From: CAYFFO01 sp964342485
GTDB taxonomy: Bacteria > Chloroflexota > Dehalococcoidia > Lucifugimonadales > CAJWER01
Direction: 5' to 3'
Assembly (NCBI GenBank): GCA_964342485.1
Contig: CAYFFO010000018.1
Coordinates: forward strand, 1 to 41,167
DNA: 41,167 bases
The notes under the pieces were generated by a model. It did no database searches and had not been told where the DNA came from. It worked only from the letters and a program-made list of their open reading frames with translations. Within the stretch, counting starts at the first letter, position 1; every line of letters starts with the position of its first letter. Shown here one piece after another: positions 26,452 to 35,181 of the stretch. A program made the translations under genes and the position numbers.

Positions 26452-28471
26452 TATTTTGTATAAATTGAGTTATCAATCTATTACAAAATCTCAAATAACA
26501 AATTCAAGTTTATCTGGTTTACGCCTAAATATCCTTAACATTATTACTTTAGTTATAATTTTGGGATTTATTTCGAATTCTCATATATCGGCTGATCATA
26601 GAAATGCAATTGGATGGTCCAACCTATCTGGTCTTAGCCAAAGCCTCCAAGACATCCAAATGATAAATAAAAACACTGGCTGGGTTGTTGGCAGTCATGG
26701 AACTATCTTAAAGACTATAGACGGAGGTCTTGATTGGATATCTCAAGAAAGCAATTCCTCCGAGGTTTTAAAATCTATTTCTATTATTGATTCTGAGAAT
26801 ATTTGGATAACTGGAAACAATGGAACCCTTTTACAGACCACAAATGGCGGAGAAACATGGGTTTCTCATTCTTCATTCACTTTAAACAATATTGAATCAA
26901 TCAGTTTCGTCAACGATTTAACTGGATTTGCATTAACTTCTAGTGGGGAAATATTTAAAACAAATGATAGTGGGGTGACATGGAAGCGCGATTCAATAAA
27001 TAGTAACCAAATTCATTCAATTCACTTCTTTGACAAACACACAGGATGGGTTACGGGGAGCCGAGGCCTAATAGGGAAAAAAAGTAGTGATTCAAATAGC
27101 TGGATCTTCTCAAGAGTAGGACTAGATTTTATTTCTAAAGTAGATTTTATAGATAATCGAACTGGATGGGCTGTCGGTGAAAATGGATCCATATTGGTCA
27201 CACGTAACAGTGGAGATTCCTGGACAAACCAAGTAAGTAATACTGAAAATTATTTGCTCGGATTAGCATTTATTGACGAAAACTTCGGCTGGGCTGTAGG
27301 TAGGAATGGAACTATCCTGAATACTCAAGATAGTGGTAATAATTGGACAGTTCAACTAAGTGGGTCATACGATTCATTGCTGAATATTGTAGCACTAGAT
27401 AAATCAACAGCATTTGCTATTGGTTCTGAAGGCGTCATACTCGGGACCGTAGACGGTGGTAACAAATGGAATGTTTTGCGAGAAAGTGCAAAATTAAATG
27501 ACATCCAATTTATAGAAGAGTTTAAAGGTATTGCAGCAGGTAACTATGGATTACTTTTAAAAACAATCGATGGCGGCGATACTTATACTAAGATAAAGAT
27601 ACAGACAGACCAATCACTCAATTCAATCTATTTCACCAACATACAAGTTGGATGGATAGTCGGCCATGATGGAATTATAGGCAAAACACAAGACGGAGGT
27701 CTTAGTTGGATACTACAACAATCAGAATCAAGAGCAAATCTTAATAATGTCGTATTTGTAGACGAGGACAAAGGCTGGATTGTCGGAGAAAACGGAACTG
27801 TATTAAGAACTAAAGACGGTGGTTCCACATGGATAACTTCCACAATATCAGAGCTAACATTTCATACCGTTTCATTTATAAGCGAATTAACTGGATGGAT
27901 AGCAGGAGAAAGCGGAACAATTTTTAAGACAGACGATGGAGGACTAACATGGTCTAATCTGTCATCAAAAAAACCTCATACACTTTTCGATATACATATG
28001 GCCAATGAAAACGTTGGTTGGGTTGTTGGAGAAAACGGTACTATACTTAACACTTTAAATGGTGGTAAATCGTGGTCAACCCAAGAATCTTCTACTACTA
28101 ACCCTCTATATAGTGTCTCATTTACAAATAGTAAACGAGGCTGGATAGTAGGGGATAAAGGTACCATTTTAAGAACCGATAAAAAGGGAAAATTATGGAC
28201 AATAGAGCCTTCAGGTACCAACCAAAACTTAAGAAGCATTTTTGTATTCGATCCAATTACTTCTTTTGCAGTTGGAGATCTAGGAATTATACTTGGGTAC
28301 AAAGGACGTCCTGACATACTAATAGGTATCAATCTATGGGTAGTTGGGATAATGATTTTAGTAGTAACAGGAACGATTGTAATCTGGCGAAGGTTTGTAG
28401 TTAACAAACCCTCGTCTACATTAACCTGGTCTGGAACAAGTAGCTGGAAAAGTGGGTGGAAAAATGATTGA
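26444..28471 (+). CDS. Ycf48-like BNR double beta-propeller, membrane anchored (675 aa)
   Basis: An N-terminal hydrophobic segment (about 28-48, ending HISA|D) looks like a signal peptide. Then about 14 consecutive repeats of roughly 40 residues follow, each built on a GWVVGxNGTILKTxDGGxxW pattern (examples near residues 79, 120, 245 and 455). A single helix (about 628-648) is followed by a short basic/serine tail. The repeat is that of Ycf48/HCF136-type propellers, which help assemble membrane complexes in phototrophs. Fourteen blades would make two seven-bladed propellers outside the cell membrane. No photosynthesis genes are present, so the role is unknown; assembly factor or adhesion is possible. 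The start is TTG at 26444, overlapping nadC; a TTG at 26456 is an alternative. Confidence 0.75.
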   Translation: MDNILYKLSYQSITKSQITNSSLSGLRLNILNIITLVIILGFISNSHISADHRNAIGWSNLSGLSQSLQDIQMINKNTGWVVGSHGTILKTIDGGLDWISQESNSSEVLKSISIIDSENIWITGNNGTLLQTTNGGETWVSHSSFTLNNIESISFVNDLTGFALTSSGEIFKTNDSGVTWKRDSINSNQIHSIHFFDKHTGWVTGSRGLIGKKSSDSNSWIFSRVGLDFISKVDFIDNRTGWAVGENGSILVTRNSGDSWTNQVSNTENYLLGLAFIDENFGWAVGRNGTILNTQDSGNNWTVQLSGSYDSLLNIVALDKSTAFAIGSEGVILGTVDGGNKWNVLRESAKLNDIQFIEEFKGIAAGNYGLLLKTIDGGDTYTKIKIQTDQSLNSIYFTNIQVGWIVGHDGIIGKTQDGGLSWILQQSESRANLNNVVFVDEDKGWIVGENGTVLRTKDGGSTWITSTISELTFHTVSFISELTGWIAGESGTIFKTDDGGLTWSNLSSKKPHTLFDIHMANENVGWVVGENGTILNTLNGGKSWSTQESSTTNPLYSVSFTNSKRGWIVGDKGTILRTDKKGKLWTIEPSGTNQNLRSIFVFDPITSFAVGDLGIILGYKGRPDILIGINLWVVGIMILVVTGTIVIWRRFVVNKPSSTLTWSGTSSWKSGWKND

Positions 28472-28530
28472 CCTATTTTTTACATAGAAAATGTAGATGA
28501 ATTTTAAAATACCAAGTAACGGAGAATATC

Positions 28531-29667
28531 ATGGCAGAATATAAAGCAGCTGTAATTGGTCTCGGAAGAATGGGTAGTACTTTTGATGATGAAATGACTC
28601 GGGGAGGTTCTTTATTCCTACCTTACTGCCACGCTCCCGCATACCATTATTCTCCACAAACTAGACTGGTTGCTGGTGCAGACCCTCATGATGAACAGCG
28701 TTCTCTTTTCGGAGATAAATGGGGACTTACAGAAAATCATTTATATAGTGATTATCGAGATATGGTAGAAAATGAGAGCCCGGACATAGTTTCAGTTTGT
28801 ACTACCGCTCGAGTGCGACCAGAGATAGTAAAAACACTTGCTAAATCGGGTGTTAAAGCCATCTGGGCAGAAAAGCCCATAGCTTTCAGCCTAAAAGAAG
28901 CCGACGAAATGGTAGAAATATGCAACAAAGAAAACGTGATACTGGCCATTAACTGTGCCAGAAGATGGAATCCGTTGTATAGTCAAGCAAGGAATATTAT
29001 CACAGCTGGCCACATAGGTAATATACTCCAGATAAACGCAATTGGAGAATGTGGACTTTCACATAACGGCAGTCACCTTATTGATACTGTAAGGTTCTTA
29101 GCCGGAAGTGATGCAAAATGGGTTATAGGAGAAATGGAATCTGATGCAGCGGCAGCCAGCAACGAAGACATCAGAGGTAATGGCTATCTCGTTTTCGACA
29201 ATGGAGCACGAGCTTTTATACGAAGCATGCATAATGGTGGAGCTCCATGGAGTTTTGAAATTATAGGTGAAGAAGGCAGTATTAGAACTCCTAATGATGC
29301 CCAATCGTGGGAATTAAATAGCTATTCAACAAGCCAATTCCCACCAGAATCTAATACTAAGAAAATGTCCGGCAGATACCCGGTAAGCCATCAATTCCCT
29401 TGGCCTATTCATCTGCAAGGAATGGGATTAACTATTGTCGAAGATATAATCACTTCTATAAACAATTCAAATCCACCTAAATGTTCAGGAAAAGACGGAC
29501 TCAAAGCACTGGAAATTGCTCTTGCCTTGAGAGAATCTCATCGTAATGGGTTTTCAAAAGTAGATCTTCCTCTTAAAGATCGCACCTTAAAAATTGAATC
29601 TATTGAAACAAAAAATGATCAAATCCCAGCTCGAGTACGTAAAGAGATGGAGTCAAAGTCAGGTTAA
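28531..29667 (+). CDS. Gfo/Idh/MocA-family oxidoreductase (378 aa)
   Basis: The N-terminal NAD(P) fold is AAVIGLGRMGSTFDDE, the EKP motif is WAEKPIAFSL, the substrate-domain histidine is in GSHLIDTVRFLAG, and IIGEEGSIRTPN falls in the C-terminal sheet. Cytoplasmic; probably oxidises or reduces a sugar or cyclitol. ATG is preceded by GGAG. The next family member starts 22 nt downstream, and the two share the unusual GLGR-(M/I)-GST N-terminal pattern, so they look like an ancient tandem duplication working on related substrates. Confidence 0.85.
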   Translation: MAEYKAAVIGLGRMGSTFDDEMTRGGSLFLPYCHAPAYHYSPQTRLVAGADPHDEQRSLFGDKWGLTENHLYSDYRDMVENESPDIVSVCTTARVRPEIVKTLAKSGVKAIWAEKPIAFSLKEADEMVEICNKENVILAINCARRWNPLYSQARNIITAGHIGNILQINAIGECGLSHNGSHLIDTVRFLAGSDAKWVIGEMESDAAAASNEDIRGNGYLVFDNGARAFIRSMHNGGAPWSFEIIGEEGSIRTPNDAQSWELNSYSTSQFPPESNTKKMSGRYPVSHQFPWPIHLQGMGLTIVEDIITSINNSNPPKCSGKDGLKALEIALALRESHRNGFSKVDLPLKDRTLKIESIETKNDQIPARVRKEMESKSG

Positions 29668-29689
29668 TACAAATAGAGGTGAAAATCAT

Positions 29690-30754
29690 ATGAAAAAGTA
29701 TCGAGTCGCAATAGTTGGCCTTGGCAGAATAGGTAGTACCTTAGATATGTCTGTGGCAAACGCCTGCAAAAATAGCGAAAGACTAGATGTTGTAGCTGGG
29801 TCTGACATTCTTTCCGATAGAAGGAAAAACTTCGAATCTACCTGGGGAATAAAATCCACATACGAAAACTATCAAGAAATGATTGACAGGGAAAGCCCAG
29901 ACATTGTTGCCGTATGCACCACCGCAACTGGACTACCTAAACCAGGTAATAAAGCTCCAAATCGTGAATTTGAAGATGATTCACATGCAGAAATAACGAT
30001 TTTCGCTGCAAATGCGGGAGTTCCAATGCTATATGTGGAAAAGGCAATAGCATGTAGTCCAACCAACTTAGATAAAATTTTAGAGTCTTGTAAAAACAAT
30101 AAGACTATTGTTAACACAGGTACGCTGATGCGATTTGATCAACGGTTCAAACTTGTAAAGGAAGCTATTGAGAAAGGTGAAATAGGTCAACCAACTCACG
30201 CTATAGCGTATACAAGATCAAATACCCTTATGCATATGCATATTCATTCAATGGACACATTATCCTATTTACTGGGAGATCCTGGCATAACTTCAGTAAG
30301 AGGCGAATTATTACCAAGGAACGTTACTGTTAGTGATAATCGACTTGACGAAGATCCTAAATCTTCATATCACATTAGATTTGCTAATGAGGTGGAAGCA
30401 TGGTCGATTCCCGCCGGACCTAGAGATTTTGAGATAATAGGTACAGAAGGAACAATCCGGGCAATGAACCAAGGTACAGGTGCAATCTATAGAAAATCCG
30501 ATACCTACGATGTAACGGGCACAGGATGGTTTGAAACACGTCTACCTGACTATCCACAACAGGAACCTACACTTACTTGTATGGAAGATCTAGTCGAGTC
30601 ATATGAAACTGGTAAAACACCGATCTCAGGCAAAATTGATGTTATCCACAATCTAACTGAAGCTTGTCTGGCAGTAGCAGAAAGCCACAGAATTGGTGGC
30701 TCTTGGATTGACCTACCTATGTCAAACCGTGAACTCTACGTATTCCACGTGTAA
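29690..30754 (+). CDS. Gfo/Idh/MocA-family oxidoreductase with altered EKP motif (354 aa)
   Basis: I use the ATG at 29690, which has AGAGGTG 8 nt upstream and puts VAIVGLGRIGST right at the N terminus. A longer in-frame start at 29594 would overlap the previous gene by 74 nt. The usual EKP motif reads VEKAIACS, so the proline is replaced by alanine (A119) while the lysine (K118) is kept. Histidines occur in MHMHIHSMDTLSYLLG, where the catalytic His normally lies. An insert with KPGNKAPNREFEDD follows the TTAT segment. It is co-transcribed with the gene before. Catalytic competence is likely but not certain. Confidence 0.82.
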   Translation: MKKYRVAIVGLGRIGSTLDMSVANACKNSERLDVVAGSDILSDRRKNFESTWGIKSTYENYQEMIDRESPDIVAVCTTATGLPKPGNKAPNREFEDDSHAEITIFAANAGVPMLYVEKAIACSPTNLDKILESCKNNKTIVNTGTLMRFDQRFKLVKEAIEKGEIGQPTHAIAYTRSNTLMHMHIHSMDTLSYLLGDPGITSVRGELLPRNVTVSDNRLDEDPKSSYHIRFANEVEAWSIPAGPRDFEIIGTEGTIRAMNQGTGAIYRKSDTYDVTGTGWFETRLPDYPQQEPTLTCMEDLVESYETGKTPISGKIDVIHNLTEACLAVAESHRIGGSWIDLPMSNRELYVFHV

Positions 30755-30841
30755 AACATAATATCGAGTGTTGCCAAAAATAAGTTCATATTAAACAATG
30801 TGTAAACCATTTTTTGACTATGTATATGATAGGCCAATAAA

Positions 30842-31363
30842 ATGAAACTTCTAATTCTACGAGCCTTGTCATACTTTTTAATTTCAATAGCTTTCGTTGG
30901 ATGTGGTGAAAATTCTCCCAATCAAAATTATTACGATATCTCCAAATCACCATATGTAAATGAAATGGAAAAAAGTTTTGCCATTGTAGAAAGTGCAACA
31001 AAACAGTTACATATATTAGATACTGACTATCAATATGCCAGAATATCTGCTGAGGAATATACGGTTTTAAGGGGTAATCAAGTTGCGATTATTAAAGACG
31101 AAGTTGATAAACAGGACATAACAATATCAGCGATAAAAGGCCTATCGCCTCCATACGAAGCAAAAAAATACCATGATTTACTGGTGATGTACTATGCCGT
31201 ACACATGAGTAGTTATTCGTATTTACTCAAAAGTATTGTTAATCCAGATGAAAATGTAAGAAAAAATGCTCATGAGTATTCTACAAAACTAATGCTAGAG
31301 CTGGACTCAAGAGAAAATGAAGTAGATAAAGAATACGAACGTTATTTAAAATCTAAGAAATAG
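30842..31363 (+). CDS. Small hypothetical lipoprotein (173 aa)
   Basis: The N terminus MKLLILRALSYF...AFVGC has a short basic start, a hydrophobic core and a cysteine (C21) at a lipobox-like site; phenylalanine at -3 is not the commonest choice. The mature part is hydrophilic and mostly helical in appearance (many E, K, A, Y). A DUF-like pattern in the middle (KGLSPPYEAKKYHDLLVMYY) resembles small lipoproteins of unknown role whose helices pack as a bundle. The ATG has a weak AGG upstream. It stands alone between the Gfo pair and the sialidase-fold genes. No function is assigned. Confidence 0.6.
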   Translation: MKLLILRALSYFLISIAFVGCGENSPNQNYYDISKSPYVNEMEKSFAIVESATKQLHILDTDYQYARISAEEYTVLRGNQVAIIKDEVDKQDITISAIKGLSPPYEAKKYHDLLVMYYAVHMSSYSYLLKSIVNPDENVRKNAHEYSTKLMLELDSRENEVDKEYERYLKSKK

Positions 31364-31561
31364 ATAGACTTTTTTCGGCTTTTAGAGAAATACACAACTC
31401 GAATATTCAGATTTTTTAAACTGGCTACCTGACACTCTACAGTGATTTAAACCAATTTATAGGAATCTAGCAACAACAAGTTTAAATTTCAACATCATGT
31501 TTTAATCTAGGCTTTTTCAATATAGAATGTTTGAATCCTAAAGTAGAGGTTGGTATTAAAA

Positions 31562-32737
31562 ATGGAATTTAAACATTTAGTCATTCACAAAGATACCGAT
31601 TGGCACTCAGCATTTCCTGAGATTATACGACTCAAGAACGGAGATTTTGTTTGTGTTTTCCGTCAGGCACCAGTCCGTAAAGGCACAGGTGTCCATCGTG
31701 AGCGAAATGCTAAAGTTACCCATTTTCATCAAGATGCTAATTCAAGAATTGCACTTGTAAGATCTACTGACCATGGACTTACTTGGCCAATTGAATCAAG
31801 AACCATAGTTGATGAATCTGACGGCACCCAGGACCTTAACCTTGCAATGATATCTCAAGTATCATCTGGCGAATTGATCGTCAACAACATGAGACTATTT
31901 GCATACTTAGACGAAGGAAAGAAAAAAGATATAAGGGACGAACGTCAAATCATGAAAGACCGTCCAGAAAGACCGTTTGACAGTATGGGATTTGACAGTC
32001 TTTATTTAACTCGTTCAGCTGATAATGGATATACATGGTCTAAACCTGGCAAGTTCGGGGTACCCACCATGGACTACTGGACCCATACAGGACAGACAGG
32101 AATTGTTGAATTACCTGATGGGACTTGGCTTTTGCCGTTTCATGGACACGGGCCTAATGACAGTTCATTAACCGAATCATATAATGGTGATGAGTCGCCC
32201 GAAACTGCTAAAGATCGTATATATATAGCACGATCAACCGATCAGGGAAAAACATGGGGACAGCCATCAGTTGTAATGCAGGATCCAGATGGTGTGGTAG
32301 CGTTTCATGAACCCCCTATGATACGACTGTCCTCTGGTCGTTTACTAATAGTCACGAGAACATCAGGTGCTGATAACCATTTCTATCAAGCCCATTCTGA
32401 TGATGATGGATGGACGTGGCAAGGCATACATCGTACTTCAATAGTTGGTGTACCCAGTCATCTCCTTGAATTAGAAAATGGTCATGTTCTATGTACTTAT
32501 GGTTATAGAAACGCGCCTTTTGGAATAAAGGCATGTTTTTCTTATGATTCCGGCATGACATGGGACACTAACAATGAGATAGTAATTCGTGATGATGGGA
32601 TGCATCTAGATTTAGGCTATCCAGCATCGATTCAATTGGATGATGGGAAAATATTATCCGTCTATTATTTCCATGGGAATGATGGAGTTCGTTATATTGG
32701 CGGCAGTATTTGGTCAGAAGATGATGTAAATGAGTAG
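31562..32737 (+). CDS. Sialidase-fold BNR-repeat protein, copy 1 (391 aa)
   Basis: This is a six-bladed sialidase-superfamily propeller with five Asp-box turns: RSTDHGLTW, RSADNGYTW, RSTDQGKTW, HSDDDGWTW and YDSGMTWD. An N-terminal FPEIIRLKNGD replaces the usual FRIP-type arginine region. GIVELPDGTWLLPFHG and FHEPPMIRLSSGRLL are conserved with the paralog. No signal peptide is present, so it probably acts inside the cell on an imported oligosaccharide or sugar-acid conjugate; sialic acid itself is unproven. I use ATG 31562 with AGAGGT 11 nt upstream, giving an N terminus matching copy 2, rather than a TTG 12 nt earlier. Confidence 0.8.
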   Translation: MEFKHLVIHKDTDWHSAFPEIIRLKNGDFVCVFRQAPVRKGTGVHRERNAKVTHFHQDANSRIALVRSTDHGLTWPIESRTIVDESDGTQDLNLAMISQVSSGELIVNNMRLFAYLDEGKKKDIRDERQIMKDRPERPFDSMGFDSLYLTRSADNGYTWSKPGKFGVPTMDYWTHTGQTGIVELPDGTWLLPFHGHGPNDSSLTESYNGDESPETAKDRIYIARSTDQGKTWGQPSVVMQDPDGVVAFHEPPMIRLSSGRLLIVTRTSGADNHFYQAHSDDDGWTWQGIHRTSIVGVPSHLLELENGHVLCTYGYRNAPFGIKACFSYDSGMTWDTNNEIVIRDDGMHLDLGYPASIQLDDGKILSVYYFHGNDGVRYIGGSIWSEDDVNE

Positions 32738-32831
32738 ATACATCGATTGATAGGCTTTGATAGTTACACAAACTAGAATAGTAAATTCAAGCCTGATATC
32801 CTTCAAATATCTGATAGCAAAGAGGTCATCG

Positions 32832-32972
32832 GGCTAGAGGCAATGAATTCAACAAATTCTTTGACCGCCGTTATAGCCTTTGCTCGATATATTAAAATCG
32901 TATTTTTTGCGACACCCGATGTATATCGAGTGCTATCAGTTACCATAAGCTTATGAATATATAAGAATGGTA
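32832..32972 (+). other. Hairpin-rich spacer between the two sialidase-fold genes
   Basis: The 319-bp gap (32738-33056) contains three consecutive inverted repeats. The first is GGCTA/TAGCC (32832-32836, 32874-32878) enclosing GAATT-5nt-AATTC. The second is CTCGATATA (32883-32891) with TATATCGAG (32922-32930), enclosing ATCG/CGAT. The third is TACCAT (32941-32946) with ATGGTA (32967-32972), enclosing CTTAT/ATAAG. They may fold as a leader RNA ahead of copy 2. No T-tract follows, so classical termination is unlikely. I see no known riboswitch class and no supported ORF. Confidence 0.45.
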
Positions 32973-33056
32973 TCCAAAACGCCGGTATACAGACAATCTT
33001 TAAGTGATGTAGTATGTCGATATTAAGGTTCGGGAACCCATTTAAAGAAGGTTATT

Positions 33057-34193
33057 ATGCAATTTCAACACTTGGTTATCCACAAGAACAATAGGTTCCA
33101 CAGCGCATTTCCAGAAATAATTCGACTCCAAAATAATGATCTAGTTTGTGTATTTAGACAAGCACCATTAATGCCACCTGAAGCATCCAAAGGTACACAT
33201 AATTCTAAATTAACTCACAACCATGTTCAGGACTCATCTAGAATTGTACTAGTAAGATCAAAAAATGATGGAATCTCATGGGATTCAGAAAATTTGGTAG
33301 TGATCGATCAATCTGACGGCACAAATGATTTAAACATGGCTATGATATCCCAAGTATCGTCAGGTGAAATCATTATGAATAATCATAGATGGCTGTTAAA
33401 AATGTCTGATGGCGAAGTAAATGAATTGAACAACAGTAAGATGAATCTATCTAAAGGTCGCAATAAAGGACCTATGGATAACATTGTTTTCGACAGCTTA
33501 TATTTTTCAAAATCAAGTGATAATGGATTCACATGGGAAAAACCTTCTCAAGTATCTATAGCTGATTTCACATATCGAGCTCATACTGGTAAAAATGGAG
33601 TAGTTGAATTACCAGATGGAACGTGGTTATTACCATTTCACGGTCTTGCTTCTGGAGATATTCAAGACAGAATGTTTATAGCAAGATCCTATGACAAGGG
33701 GTCTACATGGACACAACCATCCACTGTAGCCTATGATCCTGAGCAAAAAATTGGATTTCATGAACCTCCGCTGATACGACTGCCAAGTGGCAGATTACTT
33801 ACAATTATCCGAACTAACGATGCAGACGGATACCTTTATCAAGCCTATTCAGACGATGATGGTTGGACATGGCAAGGATTGAAACGTTGTCCTATGTGGG
33901 GTCATCCATGTAACCTTTTATACCTACCAACCGGAAGAATTCTATGTACCTATGGATATCGTAAAGAACCATTCGGCGTAAGAGCAGCTTTTAGTGAAGA
34001 TGACGGGCTAACATGGGATATCGATAATGAAGTAATTATTCGTAAGGATGGATTGCACAGAGATCTTGGTTACCCTGCTTCCATACTTCTATCTTCAGGG
34101 AAAATTCTGTCCGTATACTATTTCCACGACTCAGAAGGTATCCGATATATAGGCGGATCAATATGGTCTGAGAACGATGTCTATCAAACATAA
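33057..34193 (+). CDS. Sialidase-fold BNR-repeat protein, copy 2 (378 aa)
   Basis: This is a tandem paralog of the gene at 31562, alignable end to end and well over half identical by eye. Shared blocks are FPEIIRL, LAMISQVSSGE/MAMISQVSSGE, ELPDGTWLLPFHG, YSDDDGWTWQG and GYPASI, followed by KILSVYYFH and RYIGGSIWSE. Copy 2 lacks about 13 residues of the loop between LLPFHG and the third Asp box, and its N-terminal loop (MPPEASKG) differs, so specificity may differ. No signal peptide. ATG has AAGAAGG about 6 nt upstream. A hairpin-rich spacer precedes it. Confidence 0.8.
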   Translation: MQFQHLVIHKNNRFHSAFPEIIRLQNNDLVCVFRQAPLMPPEASKGTHNSKLTHNHVQDSSRIVLVRSKNDGISWDSENLVVIDQSDGTNDLNMAMISQVSSGEIIMNNHRWLLKMSDGEVNELNNSKMNLSKGRNKGPMDNIVFDSLYFSKSSDNGFTWEKPSQVSIADFTYRAHTGKNGVVELPDGTWLLPFHGLASGDIQDRMFIARSYDKGSTWTQPSTVAYDPEQKIGFHEPPLIRLPSGRLLTIIRTNDADGYLYQAYSDDDGWTWQGLKRCPMWGHPCNLLYLPTGRILCTYGYRKEPFGVRAAFSEDDGLTWDIDNEVIIRKDGLHRDLGYPASILLSSGKILSVYYFHDSEGIRYIGGSIWSENDVYQT

Positions 34194-34319
34194 CCATATA
34201 TTACTAAACACTGATCCCTAAATGTATAGCAATATTCCGATTGATACCTGACATTAGTACTCTTGTTGTTCATAACTAAGTGATATACTTCGAATTTCTT
34301 TGGAAAATAGGAGGGCAAG

Positions 34320-35072
34320 GTGTCATTAAAAGGAAAATACTGTGTGATTACAGGTGCAGGCAGTGGGATAGGTAAAGCTACAGCACTAATGATGGCTGAG
34401 ATGGGCGCCAGTGTAGCCCTCATCGGTAGAACTAGATCAAAAGTTGTAGAAGTAAAAACAATGATACAGAAAAAAGGAGGTGTGGCCCTTGAATATGGTA
34501 TCGATGTATCAAATCATAAAGATGTATCTGAAACCTTCAGCAATATAACAAAATCATTTGAAAGAATAGACATATTAGTAAATTCAGCGGGACATAGTTC
34601 TCAAAACAGATCTCTATTAACCACCACTCCAGAAGAAATCAATTCAGTTGTTGGATCTAATTTGAAAGGTTCTATTTATTGTAGCCAAGAATCGATTCCA
34701 TCAATGTTAAAATCAAAAAGCGGGACGATAATAAATGTATCATCGGTAGCTGGAATAGATCCCGGACTTCTAGGAGGGATGATATATAGTGCCGTTAAGT
34801 CAGCAGTAATAAATTTCACAGGATTTCTGAATGAGGAATTCAAAAATACTGGAATTCGTGCAAGTGTGGTCATACCGGGAGAAGTAGACACACCTCTTAT
34901 TGACAAACGCCCCATGGTACCAGATTCAGAAGCACGTAAATTGATGGTATCTGCAGAAGATGTAGCTGAAGCAATCACACTGATTGCAAAACTACCAATG
35001 AAAAGTAATATCCCAAAAATGATTATACGACCGTCTTTTACAAGAGATATGTCAGAAATTAAAGTAGTTTAA
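34320..35072 (+). CDS. Short-chain dehydrogenase/reductase (250 aa)
   Basis: This is a classical SDR with cofactor motif TGAGSGIGKA (residues 11-20), the adenine-site D62 in GIDVSN, LVNSAG (variant of NNAG), N114, and the catalytic triad S142 (NVSSVAG), Y156 and K160 (YSAVK). R37 in IGRTRS suggests NADP preference, though this is only a hint. It probably oxidises or reduces a sugar, polyol or ketone intermediate in the island. The GTG start sits 5 nt after GGAGG, slightly tight. It is 126 bp after copy 2, possibly with its own promoter (a TATACT near 34283), and 109 bp before the enolase-superfamily gene. Confidence 0.88.
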   Translation: MSLKGKYCVITGAGSGIGKATALMMAEMGASVALIGRTRSKVVEVKTMIQKKGGVALEYGIDVSNHKDVSETFSNITKSFERIDILVNSAGHSSQNRSLLTTTPEEINSVVGSNLKGSIYCSQESIPSMLKSKSGTIINVSSVAGIDPGLLGGMIYSAVKSAVINFTGFLNEEFKNTGIRASVVIPGEVDTPLIDKRPMVPDSEARKLMVSAEDVAEAITLIAKLPMKSNIPKMIIRPSFTRDMSEIKVV

Positions 35073-35105
35073 TTTTCAAAACAAAATCGCTATACCTCAA
35101 ACTAG

Positions 35106-35133
35106 TTGAATTCAAAATAGATTACCGTATATT
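35106..35133 (+). promoter_or_regulatory. Sigma-70-like promoter for the enolase-superfamily/Gfo operon
   Basis: TTGAAT (35106-35111), a 16-bp spacer, then TATATT (35128-35133). The predicted start near 35140 leaves a leader of about 40 nt with AAGGAGA before the GTG at 35182. Confidence 0.55.
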
Positions 35134-35181
35134 TATTCTTGTTCCTGTCTTATATAGACACTTATCGTTAAAGGAGATCTT

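Noticed and set aside
26444..28471. Calling the repeat protein a photosystem II assembly factor
   Set aside because: The repeats are Ycf48-like, but no photosynthesis gene is in the window and there are twice as many repeats as in Ycf48.
32843..32956. A 37-codon ORF in the spacer between the sialidase-fold genes
   Set aside because: The only purine-rich site is 2 nt from the ATG, too close to work, and the frame runs through the inverted repeats, so it is probably chance.
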